Shown here: piece after piece, positions 56,109 to 63,368 of the stretch
Numbering within the stretch: the first letter of the stretch is position 1
Layout: each line of letters opens with the position of its first letter
Assembly: GCF_011046895.1 (NCBI RefSeq)
Contig: NZ_CP049250.1
Location: 1,159,501 to 1,223,500 of the forward strand
DNA length: 64,000 nt
Direction of reading: 5' to 3'
Origin: Rhizobium rhizoryzae
Lineage (GTDB): Bacteria > Pseudomonadota > Alphaproteobacteria > Rhizobiales > Rhizobiaceae
Made by a program: the position numbers and the translations under genes
The notes under the pieces: model-generated
What the model saw: the letters and a program-made list of their open reading frames with translations, nothing else
What the model was told of the DNA's origin: nothing
Databases searched by the model: none

Positions 56109-56137
56109 GGCTTACTCCTGTGGGTTGTTCTTCATGT

Positions 56138-56911
56138 TCAGTAGAGAGAGCGGGCAAGGCGCTCCGCCTCCTGGCTAAGACGCGAGGCATCCTGCCGCTC
56201 CGAAACCAGCGCATAGGCCACTTCGCCAATCTGCCAGTAGGAGGCTTGCGTGCCGCCTTCGCGGGCCTGCGCCACCTGCTGCACGGCAAAGAAGCCGGGA
56301 CGCACGGCAAAGAGCGAAAGCTTCCTCTCTTCTTCATCCGTCAGCGACATCTCGACGCTCGGACCGAAGGCGGACGGGAAGATCTGTACGTCGCTGACTT
56401 TCCATTCCTTCGGGATCTGCGGGATCACGATGGCGGTCGCCGAGCGGATTTCCGCCGCATCGTAGCGCGACGAGCCTGCCTGGGAGGGCATGCTTTCCCG
56501 TAAGATCGACGTATCATGCGCCCGTATGGCCTCTTCCACGAAGGCCGGTGCAGGCGTGGAGGCCTCTACCTTGGAAATGGTCAGCGGGCCGTAATGCTGG
56601 CTCAGCATCCATCCTGCCGCCACCAGCGCCACCGTTGCCGCCATTCGCTGAAACGTGCGCAGGTAGGCACCTCGCGACAGGGCGGATTGAAGACGGCGCG
56701 CCGCCTCGCGGGTTTCGGCCCGACCATGGTTACGCCCGCTCGACAAAGCCAGGCGAAGTTCGCCACGGATCGCCAGATCCGCCATGACGCGCGCCGCCAC
56801 ATCCGGGTTTTCCGATAGATAGGATTCCACCTCGATCCGACGGCTGGCTGTCAGCTGGTCGTCGATATAGGCTTCGAGATCGGAACTCTGGATCGGGTCA
56901 ACGGGTGTCAT
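56138..56911 (-). CDS. Membrane anti-sigma factor
   Basis: Transmembrane regulator of the ECF sigma factor encoded just upstream (257 aa). The N-terminal cytoplasmic helical part has DLEAYIDDQLTASRRIEVESYL near residues 11-32 and lacks the zinc-binding Cys/His set of ZAS proteins. One membrane helix (MAATVALVAAGWML, near 92-105) leads to a periplasmic domain. The ATG at 56911 overlaps the sigma gene by 14 bases and has a GAAGGGGG ribosome site. Translational coupling supports the pairing. Confidence 0.88.
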   Translation of the reverse strand: MTPVDPIQSSDLEAYIDDQLTASRRIEVESYLSENPDVAARVMADLAIRGELRLALSSGRNHGRAETREAARRLQSALSRGAYLRTFQRMAATVALVAAGWMLSQHYGPLTISKVEASTPAPAFVEEAIRAHDTSILRESMPSQAGSSRYDAAEIRSATAIVIPQIPKEWKVSDVQIFPSAFGPSVEMSLTDEEERKLSLFAVRPGFFAVQQVAQAREGGTQASYWQIGEVAYALVSERQDASRLSQEAERLARSLY

Positions 56912-57446
56912 CGCGGCCCCCTTCAATTAGTCTCAGGTGATTGGCATCCAGCGGCTTGCGGCCGCTTTCTTCGAATTCCCGTAGACGTTGGCGTGCGCGG
57001 GAAATGCGCGACATCAGCGTGCCGACGGGAATGGATAGCGCATTGGCGGCTTCCTGGTAGGAAAGCCCTTCGATGGCCACCAGATGCAGCGCATCGCGCT
57101 GCTCTTCCGGCAAAGCAAAGAAGGCTTCCCGCAACTGCTTCAGCCGGATGGATTGATCCGGGTCCGGATGATGCGCGGTTTCCGCCACCTCGGCTGCTGC
57201 ATTGTGCCGGTTGTCCGTCGAACGTTGACGGCGCAGCCGGTCGATATGCGTGTTATGAACGATGGAGAGCAGCCAGTTGCGCAGGTTGCCGCCGGTGCGA
57301 AATGTCGATTTCTTCTCGTAGGCGCGCACCAATGCATCGTGCACCAGATCTTCCGCATCGTCCGCGTTGCGAACGAGCGAACGGGCATAACGCCGAAGCG
57401 TTGCCAGCTGGTTCAGAACATCGAACGGGTTTCTCTTGTCGCTCAT
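56898..57446 (-). CDS. ECF-type RNA polymerase sigma factor
   Basis: A 182-aa sigma-70 family factor with only regions 2 and 4. Region 2 has RNADDAEDLVHDALVRAYE and NLRNWLLSIVHNTHIDRLRR. Region 4 has LPEEQRDALHLVAIEGLSY and NALSIPVGTLMSRISRARQR. First gene of the sigma/anti-sigma pair, followed by BI-1 and DUF2076, which may be its targets. The inducing signal is unknown. Confidence 0.93.
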   Translation of the reverse strand: MSDKRNPFDVLNQLATLRRYARSLVRNADDAEDLVHDALVRAYEKKSTFRTGGNLRNWLLSIVHNTHIDRLRRQRSTDNRHNAAAEVAETAHHPDPDQSIRLKQLREAFFALPEEQRDALHLVAIEGLSYQEAANALSIPVGTLMSRISRARQRLREFEESGRKPLDANHLRLIEGGRDDTR

Positions 57447-57509
57447 GCCCCAATATACGGAGCGGCAATGAAATTTATTCCGAAGCGGATGCGATTTTTT
57501 TCGCAGTGC

Positions 57510-58694
57510 TTACGAAATTTCCGGGCCGACATAGCGAGCGCGGGGGCGAATAAGCTTTTCATCCTGCCGCTGCTCCAGCGCATGGGCAATCCAGCCCGTC
57601 GTTCTGGCAATGGCGAAAAGCGCAAGGGCGGAACCGCGCGGAAGCCTGAGGCTGCGCCGCAAGGCGACCAGCGCCACATCACATGTGGGCAGCTGCCCTG
57701 CCGTTTCCAGCATCACCCGCAGAAGATCGTCTCTCGAAGGATCGGCAGGAAGATGCGGCAGAAGGGCTGCCGCGCGCGGATCGCCGTTCGGATAGAGCGG
57801 ATGGTGGAAGGCTGGGATGCTGTCGCCTCGTCGCAGCCGTTCCTCCACCACCTGCTCCGCATTGCCCACCCGTTCCAGCTCATCGAACAGCAGTTCCACG
57901 AGGCTGGTCATGCCGCCATGCATGGGGCCGCTCAGGGCGGAAAGTCCGGCATTAAGGCAGGCACCCAACGAAGCACCCGTTGATGCCACCACGCGCACGG
58001 CAAAGGCGGAGGCATTCAACTCATGATCCGCCAGGAGAACCAGCGCCCGCCGTATCAGATCGGCCTCTTTATCTTCTACGCCCCAGTGTTCTGCGAGAAA
58101 CAGATGAAGAGGTTTGATGCTTGACTGAGCATTGACGGACGCCGCCGCCACGCCGCGCAAAAGGGCGCTCGCACTGGGCCATAGGCGACGGTTATCCCGC
58201 TTCCAGGCGGTCACGCGGCCTGAATCCAGAAACGGCAGCAGCGTCTGGCAGCGTTCCGTCAGCGGAAGTGATTGCGTCAACGCCAGAAGCTCTGGTTCCC
58301 AGGCGTTCGGTTGCGCCTTGGCATCTTCGAAGGGATCGAACTCACCGCACTGCCAGAGAAGGCGAGCCACATCTTCCAGCGTGGCGGTTTCCGCCAGTTT
58401 CGCCGCATCCTGCCCGCGATAGGCCAGATGTCCATCGGTAATCCGCGTTATCGACGAGGTCAGCACCGGCAGGCCCCAATCCAACGCCTGTGCTGCTGCT
58501 TCCTTGGGTTTGCGGCCCACGCTCTTGCGCTTCTTTAGCGCCTCGATGTCATGCACGCTATAGAGCCTGCGCCGTGGGTCATCCCCCGTTCCACTCGTTT
58601 GAACAAGGCCGCGGCTGACATAGGCATAAAGCGTGGCCCGGCTGATAGCGAGTTCGGCGGCGGCGGCATCGGCAGTGATAAACTTGTCGGTCAT
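57510..58694 (-). CDS. Citrate synthase family protein with N-terminal HTH
   Basis: A 394-aa protein. A MerR-like helix-turn-helix (ITADAAAAELAISRATLYAYV, then LYSVHDIEALKKRK, about residues 5-60) is fused to a citrate synthase fold. Active-site-like residues are His in SGPMHGGM, His in FHHPLYPNGDPRA and Asp in TCDVALVAL, so both His and the catalytic Asp appear kept. The ATG at 58694 is chosen because longer readings run antisense through the next citrate synthase gene. It is divergent from that gene across 99 bp. It may be an enzyme, a regulator, or both. Confidence 0.88.
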   Translation of the reverse strand: MTDKFITADAAAAELAISRATLYAYVSRGLVQTSGTGDDPRRRLYSVHDIEALKKRKSVGRKPKEAAAQALDWGLPVLTSSITRITDGHLAYRGQDAAKLAETATLEDVARLLWQCGEFDPFEDAKAQPNAWEPELLALTQSLPLTERCQTLLPFLDSGRVTAWKRDNRRLWPSASALLRGVAAASVNAQSSIKPLHLFLAEHWGVEDKEADLIRRALVLLADHELNASAFAVRVVASTGASLGACLNAGLSALSGPMHGGMTSLVELLFDELERVGNAEQVVEERLRRGDSIPAFHHPLYPNGDPRAAALLPHLPADPSRDDLLRVMLETAGQLPTCDVALVALRRSLRLPRGSALALFAIARTTGWIAHALEQRQDEKLIRPRARYVGPEIS

Positions 58695-58793
58695 GGTGAG
58701 ATAATTCTGACATTGATTATATCGATCAAGATTGACCATATAGATGCACTGCAACATCCTCAAGGTAATTAATCTGGTTTGAGGAGTAGAGAG

Positions 58794-59909
58794 ATGACCA
58801 TCAACGCTGTTGCACAAATACTTGCAGGCCAGCCCGTTGCTGCGGGTCTGGATGATGTGGTGGCGGCGGAAACCCGCCTCAGCCATGTGGATGGGCAGGC
58901 GGGTGAGCTGATCATCAGCGGTTTTCACCTTCATCAGCTTGCCGACTGGTCCTTCGAGCAGGTGCTGGAACTCTTGTGGCGCGACCTGACCCCGGAGCCG
59001 ATGGATGCAGCACAGATACGTGCGGCTCTCGGCAAGGCGCGCCTCAGGGCGCACACGCTCATGCAGCCGCTTCTGCCGGGTCTCGCCCATCTCAATGCGG
59101 TCGAGGGTTTGCGCCTTCTGCTCTCCACCCTGCCGGATGAGGAAAATATGCCGCATCATGTCATGGCGGTTGGCGCGGTGCCGGTGTTTGCAGCCGCCAT
59201 TGCACGTCAGGCGGCGGGCCTCAAGCCCATCGCGCCGGATGCGTCCCTTTCCCATGCGGAAGATTTTCTCAAGCTCCTGCGTAATGAAGTACCGACGAGC
59301 GACAAGGTGAAAGCGCTCGACACCTATCTCGCCACCGTGTCGGATCACGGACTGAACGCTTCCACCTTCACGGCGCGGGTCATTGCTTCCACCAAGGCCG
59401 GAATGTTCTCGTCTGTCGTTGGCGGGCTCTGTGCTCTGAAAGGGCCTCTGCATGGCGGCGCGCCGGGGCCAGTTCTCGATATGCTGGACGCGATTGGCAC
59501 GGAGAAGAACATCCGACCCTGGCTGACGGATGCGCTGGCGCGCGGCGAGAGGCTGATGGGCTTCGGGCACCGCATCTACCGCGTGCGCGATCCACGCGCT
59601 GATGTCCTGAAGGGGGCCGTCTCGAGGCTCAAGGAGGGATCAGAGCGCATCGGTTTTGCGGGCAAGGTGGAGGCGGTTGCGCTGGAACTTCTGAAGGAAA
59701 AGAAGCCGCTTCGCCCGCTGCAAACCAATGTGGAGTTTTATACGGCCCTGGTGCTGGAAGCAGTCGGCTTCCCGCGTGAAAGCTTCACCAATGTGTTTGC
59801 CGCTGGCCGTATGGCAGGCTGGACCGCCCATGTGCTGGAGCAGGAACAGACCGGCCGCCTCATTCGCCCGCAATCGCGTTACATCGGGCAAAGGGCGGGG
59901 AGCTTCTAG
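58794..59909 (+). CDS. Citrate/methylcitrate synthase family protein
   Basis: A 371-aa citrate synthase-type protein without HTH. His220 in GPLHGGAP and His259 in GFGHRIYRVRDPR are present, but the usual catalytic Asp (PNVDFY) is replaced by Glu314 in TNVEFY. Strong GAGGAG ribosome site before ATG 58794. It is shorter than the hexameric citrate synthases of this group (about 430 aa), so it is probably a secondary or methylcitrate-type enzyme. Its 3' end is duplicated 3032 bp downstream. Confidence 0.88.
   Translation: MTINAVAQILAGQPVAAGLDDVVAAETRLSHVDGQAGELIISGFHLHQLADWSFEQVLELLWRDLTPEPMDAAQIRAALGKARLRAHTLMQPLLPGLAHLNAVEGLRLLLSTLPDEENMPHHVMAVGAVPVFAAAIARQAAGLKPIAPDASLSHAEDFLKLLRNEVPTSDKVKALDTYLATVSDHGLNASTFTARVIASTKAGMFSSVVGGLCALKGPLHGGAPGPVLDMLDAIGTEKNIRPWLTDALARGERLMGFGHRIYRVRDPRADVLKGAVSRLKEGSERIGFAGKVEAVALELLKEKKPLRPLQTNVEFYTALVLEAVGFPRESFTNVFAAGRMAGWTAHVLEQEQTGRLIRPQSRYIGQRAGSF
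59779..59908 (+). repeat. Direct repeat, copy 1 (intact citrate synthase 3' end)
   Basis: The last 130 bp of the citrate synthase gene match 62811-62940 without gaps and with 8 mismatches by hand alignment. This copy is in frame in the intact gene. Together the copies flank the EamA-Rieske-MarR block. Confidence 0.95.
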
Positions 59910-59910
59910 A

Positions 59911-60011
59911 GCATGGCGCGCAAAAGTGTGCCGCGGTTTTGCGGTAACGACATGCGATAAAACAGAGACTTAAAGCGCCAGAAGCGAATCTGAGAGATAG
60001 CGATGCGCCCT
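59911..60011. repeat. Mosaic palindromic intergenic repeat
   Basis: Outer GCATG (59911-59915) pairs with CATGC (59951-59955) around an inner CCGC/GCGG hairpin (59931-59944). The CTTAAAGCG...AGCGAATC block follows. The form matches the abundant RIME-like intergenic repeats of rhizobia that I recall. It directly follows the citrate synthase stop. Confidence 0.65.
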
Positions 60012-60019
60012 AGGCTTCC

Positions 60020-60934
60020 CTAATGTTCGTTTCGTCCGATCAGAACAGCTGTAATAATAATGCCGGCACCTAACAGCATGGTGCCGCTTGCTTGTTCTCC
60101 AAGCCACAGATAGGCACCAACGATGCCGAATATGGGCGTTAGAGTCAGATAAAGACCTGCCACGCTTGCACTCAGCACCTGGAGACCTATTAGGTAAAGC
60201 CAAAAAGGGATGGCGTATTGTATGATCCCGGAGAAGGCTGCATAGACCAGCAGGCTGATGTCGATAGGCTCTTGCGGTGGACTGACCCCGATTGACTGGG
60301 CGATCATATAGACCAGAACTGCGAAACCAAACCCTACGGTTTGTTGCGCACCTGCTAGTATGGCAGGTGGGAAATGGCCAGCTATTCGCGCCGACAAGAC
60401 CACATAGCCTGCTGCAAACAGTGTTGCGAGAACAACAAGTGTATCGCCCAAAAGCATATTGTGGCCGTCGTGTTCGGAGACGGTCTCGAGGGAAACAAGG
60501 AGAAGGCCCACCATTGCCAATGCAATGCACACCGTTGTCCTCAGAGAGGATCTATGGCGAAAGAGCAGCCACCCAACTAGAACGATGAAAATTGGTTCCG
60601 CTGAGCTAATGACGGCAGAATGACCAGCCGTTGTCATGGAGAGGCCGATCAAGCCCGCGGTATAAGCGAGCCCTGGCTCCAGAATTCCTGTCAACGACGC
60701 TTTGCCCAAGGCGGGTGTCAGAAAAAGGCGTGGTTGCTCCCGCAGCGCCATCAAAGCGAGCAGCAGGATGCTTGAACCTAATTGAATGATCAGCAATCGA
60801 GGGGCGGAAAAGTGATCAAGCAGATCACGGCTCATGACTGTGGCTGAGCCCCAGCACGCTGCGGAGCCAACCATTGCCAGCGCTGCCAAGCCTTTGGTCA
60901 CCCGGACGCCTTTTGTGTGAATCAAGGTACTCAT
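60020..60934 (-). CDS. EamA/DMT-family transporter
   Basis: A 304-aa inner-membrane protein with ten hydrophobic helices in two EamA repeats (first from GLAALAMVGSAACWGSATVM, second from LLGDTLVVLATLFAAGYVVL). Probably exports a metabolite or small toxic compound. The ATG at 60934 gives the normal family length; a TTG at 61063 would overlap the Rieske stop and add 43 non-family residues. It lies behind the broken Rieske gene on the same strand and is probably co-transcribed with it. Its G+C is visibly lower than its neighbours (29 of 60 in a sample line). Confidence 0.85.
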   Translation of the reverse strand: MSTLIHTKGVRVTKGLAALAMVGSAACWGSATVMSRDLLDHFSAPRLLIIQLGSSILLLALMALREQPRLFLTPALGKASLTGILEPGLAYTAGLIGLSMTTAGHSAVISSAEPIFIVLVGWLLFRHRSSLRTTVCIALAMVGLLLVSLETVSEHDGHNMLLGDTLVVLATLFAAGYVVLSARIAGHFPPAILAGAQQTVGFGFAVLVYMIAQSIGVSPPQEPIDISLLVYAAFSGIIQYAIPFWLYLIGLQVLSASVAGLYLTLTPIFGIVGAYLWLGEQASGTMLLGAGIIITAVLIGRNEH

Positions 60935-61059
60935 TGGTCGGGTGGCCTTTGGTTGCGCCGATTGCGCGCGTGATGTGATGATTTGAACCGATTTCAGGCA
61001 AAGTATCAGTGCCGCCCCGGCGCCTGAGCGGCACATCGTCAAGTCTTGCAGCCGCACAT

Positions 61060-62180
61060 TCAAGGAGCGATCGCTTTGACTGCTTGAGAAACCAATGTGT
61101 TGAAGTGGGCGAGGGGGGCTTCAGAAATATCGTGTCGATCAGGATGGATCACAAATATCCCCTGCTGCATTACCAGTGACTTCATGCCTCTGTGTGCTGC
61201 AACAATTAGATCATTATCCTCCTTCTCAAGTATGTTACCCTCCCAATCCATCAGTGCTTGCGCCTCCTCGTTCACATTGCCGTCTATAAAGAAATAGTCG
61301 CAGTACCCGACCGACTTCTCTGCAGTGATGGGCAGCATGTGAAAAACCAAAAGGTTCTGCTGTCCCGGGAAATGTTGAACGTTACATTGGGCCAGAGCCA
61401 CCAACCGGAAAAATTCTTCTGCGAATCTTCACGCAATTCATATTGATAGGCGATGTTATCGGGGCGTCCCGCCGGTGCCTGCGTTGACAAAAAGAAATCT
61501 GATTGACGGACCCTGTATTCCCGAATGCGCATAAGATCGGCCAACGCCGGGTGTGTTGGCGAGCAGTGGTAGCATTCCAGATAGTTCTCAATCATGATCT
61601 TCCAGTTGCCATTGACTTCGGCGGTGAATCTCTTGGCAAATCGAAGGCGGCCCAGTTCCGGCAACTGCTCTTGCAGTTCTGTGAAAAAGGATCCGTATCG
61701 TTCAGTAAAACTGTTGTCGCCTGGTGATAAGCGGACAAAAACGAAGCCGTCCTTGGTGTGTGTCTCAACAGGAACTAAACTTCGATGACATTTGGGAAGC
61801 TGATCTATGTCTGAGACTCCGCGTGCAGCGCGCAGTCGACCGTCCAACGCGTAAGTCCAGGCATGATAAGGGCAGGTGAAATGAGAAGCCTTCCCAGATC
61901 CTTCAGCAAGAATGTGCCCCCTATGTACGCAAATGTTGTAAAACGCGCGAATCTCGTCATCCTGGCCACGAACCAGCAGTAGTGGCTTGTCCGCGATGTC
62001 GAAGGTGAGATAACTGCCCTTCTCCGGAAACTGAGATTGATGAGCGGCATAGATCCATTCGCGATGAAAAATTGAATTCAATTCTGCCTGATAGCGGTTT
62101 TCGGCAGAGTAATCGTTCGCCCGTAATGTGGGTGCAAATTTCACTGTCGATTCAAAATGCTCATGAAAAACATTAGTCAT
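61060..62180 (-). pseudogene. Rieske oxygenase large subunit, frameshifted
   Basis: Ring-hydroxylating or quaternary-amine oxygenase alpha subunit of about 373 aa once repaired. Rieske ligands C84/H86 in CVHRGH and C103/H106 in CPYHAW; mononuclear iron region NYLECYHCSPTH. The ATG at 62180 has AGGAGA upstream. Near residue 270 (61370-61372) the frame breaks: the first frame runs ...NVTFNIS and ends early, while the true continuation FPGQQNLLVFHML...SVGYCDYFF lies one frame away and runs to 61060. One missing T in a TTT run explains it. It could be real decay or a sequencing error. The family resembles betaine/carnitine-type oxygenases; no reductase gene is nearby. Confidence 0.85.
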
Positions 62181-62236
62181 TATCTTTCTCCTGTTTGCGC
62201 TGCGTATCGGAAACTGTAATAAGGCAATCAATATAA

Positions 62237-62253
62237 ATGTATTCGGAACACAT
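62237..62253. promoter_or_regulatory. Putative MarR operator
   Basis: ATGTATTCGGAACACAT is a 17-base imperfect palindrome (two mismatched pairs around a central base) in the 76-bp divergent promoter between the MarR and Rieske genes. It is typical in size and place for MarR autoregulation. Confidence 0.5.
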
Positions 62254-62256
62254 ATA

Positions 62257-62790
62257 ATGGAGCGTATAAAACCGCAACTCACAAATTTGCTCGGAGCTTT
62301 GTCTCTTGCGCTTGCTGATGCGCAGCTTGAGGCCGTGAAGCAGGCTGGTGGTATTGGAACTGCCGCGTGCGCCACCCTGGTGGCACTCGGCCATTCTTGC
62401 GAATTGACGATACGCGAACTCGCCGTCATTGCTGGCCTCAGTCATTCTGTCATGGTCCGCTCGATCGAAAACCTTGCTCAAGCGGGACTGGTCGCCAAAT
62501 CGCAGGGGAAGGATAAACGCGAAGTATTGACGCGATTAACACCGCAGGGGCTGGAATTGCGTACTCAGCTTCTGGATGCTCGGGCGGCACAGATCCAGAA
62601 GGCGCTAGCCGCTCTTTCGCTGCAGCAACAGATATCGCTTCATGAAGCACTTTCGGTGATGCTCGTCACGTTGACGGAGGGCAGAGATCAATCGGAGCAT
62701 TTGTGCAGATTGTGTGATGAGGCTGCGTGCGGACCTGATTGCCCTGTGGAACTGTGTGTACAGCAAATGGAGAAGCCGGAAGTGGTTTGA
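62257..62790 (+). CDS. MarR-family regulator with C-terminal cysteine cluster
   Basis: A 177-aa winged-helix regulator. The DNA-binding part is TIRELAVIAGLSHSVMVRSIENLAQAGLV and the wing KSQGKDKREVLTRLTPQG (about residues 50-100). The last 40 residues carry five cysteines (C-x2-C-x4-C-x3-C-x4-C in CRLCDEAACGPDCPVELC, plus one after), suggesting metal or redox sensing. Divergent from the Rieske gene, so it probably controls the oxygenase/EamA pair. The ATG at 62257 has no ribosome site, and TATAAT overlaps it. Confidence 0.87.
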   Translation: MERIKPQLTNLLGALSLALADAQLEAVKQAGGIGTAACATLVALGHSCELTIRELAVIAGLSHSVMVRSIENLAQAGLVAKSQGKDKREVLTRLTPQGLELRTQLLDARAAQIQKALAALSLQQQISLHEALSVMLVTLTEGRDQSEHLCRLCDEAACGPDCPVELCVQQMEKPEVV

Positions 62791-62810
62791 ACCGCTGTGC
62801 CGGCTGTATA

Positions 62811-62940
62811 AAAGCTTCACGAATGTGTTTGCCGCTGGCCGCAGGGCAGGCTGGACGGCCCATGTGCTGGAGCAGGAACAGACCGGCTGCCTCATTCGCC
62901 CGCAATCGCGCTACATCGGGTAGAGGGCGGGGAGCTTCTA
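62811..62940 (+). pseudogene. Citrate synthase 3' end remnant (direct repeat copy 2)
   Basis: A 130-bp copy of the citrate synthase 3' end (59779-59908), 8 mismatches, no gaps. Encoded KSFTNVFAAGR...HVLEQEQTG is still readable, but CAA of the intact gene is TAG here, so the remnant stops after RYIG. It starts 20 bp after the MarR stop and has no gene body of its own. Confidence 0.93.
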
Positions 62941-63042
62941 ATGCATGTCGCGCTCAACCGGATTCGGTTGAGCGAAACGAACATGCATTATTTCAAAGTC
63001 TTACAGCGTCGTCCGCGCGTTCAATCGAACGCGCCGCGCTGT
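62941..63042. repeat. Two nested palindromes (mosaic repeat)
   Basis: First unit: ATGCATGT (62941-62948) and ACATGCAT (62981-62988) enclose CGCTCAACCG GATT CGGTTGAGCG (62951-62974). Second unit: ACAGCG (63003-63008) and CGCTGT (63037-63042) enclose GCGCGTTC/GAACGCGC (63015-63034). The nested design repeats that of 59911-59955. No coding potential. Confidence 0.8.
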
Positions 63043-63062
63043 AGGCTCCCATCGTCCTGGAT

Positions 63063-63076
63063 TTGACATGCGTCAA
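63063..63076. promoter_or_regulatory. FNR/FixK-type box
   Basis: TTGACATGCGTCAA fits the TTGA-N6-TCAA anaerobox with 5-bp half-sites. Its centre is about 76 bp before the small gene's ATG, a reasonable class II activator position for a start site near 63110. Confidence 0.6.
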
Positions 63077-63145
63077 CATGGCCAATGTCGAAGGCTGATG
63101 TTTCGGGCTACTGCTCCGCATATTCAATAGTGCAGAGATATGCGT

Positions 63146-63268
63146 ATGCAATCCGCTTCTGTCTGGGACTGGTTCCCTTACGTCTTCTTTCCGTTCAAGA
63201 TCCTCGTTCTTGGCATCGGCATGTTCTACGCCATCAAATGGCACCACGATCAGGCGAAGAAGAAATAG
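63146..63268 (+). CDS. Small single-helix membrane protein, uncharacterised
   Basis: A 40-aa frame, MQSASVWDWFPYVFFPFK then ILVLGIGMFYAIKW and a basic tail HHDQAKKK. One membrane helix is likely, with the charged tail in the cytoplasm. GAGA lies 8 bases before the ATG at 63146; another ATG at 63140 is less well spaced. I do not recognise a named family. The aromatic-rich start and positively charged end look like a real small subunit-type protein, and an FNR/FixK-like box upstream suggests low-oxygen control. Confidence 0.6.
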   Translation: MQSASVWDWFPYVFFPFKILVLGIGMFYAIKWHHDQAKKK

Positions 63269-63290
63269 CGAGTTCTAAAAAGGGATAGGC

Positions 63291-63354
63291 CCTCAACCAT
63301 TCGCTTGCCAATCCAGCCCGATATCGAGCGTTGGGGCGCTGTGGGTGATCCAGC
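63291..63354 (-). pseudogene. nadC 3' end remnant
   Basis: A 64-bp copy of the nadC 3' end at 63887-63950 (6 mismatches, no gaps), still encoding [19 protein letters not shown] and a stop on the minus strand. No gene body precedes it. With the intact copy it flanks the DUF2867 gene. Confidence 0.92.
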
Positions 63355-63368
63355 TGCTGAAATGAGCA

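Noticed and set aside
58695..59570. N-terminal extension of the HTH citrate synthase frame
   Set aside because: It reads antisense through the divergent citrate synthase gene, and the HTH protein has a natural ATG at 58694.
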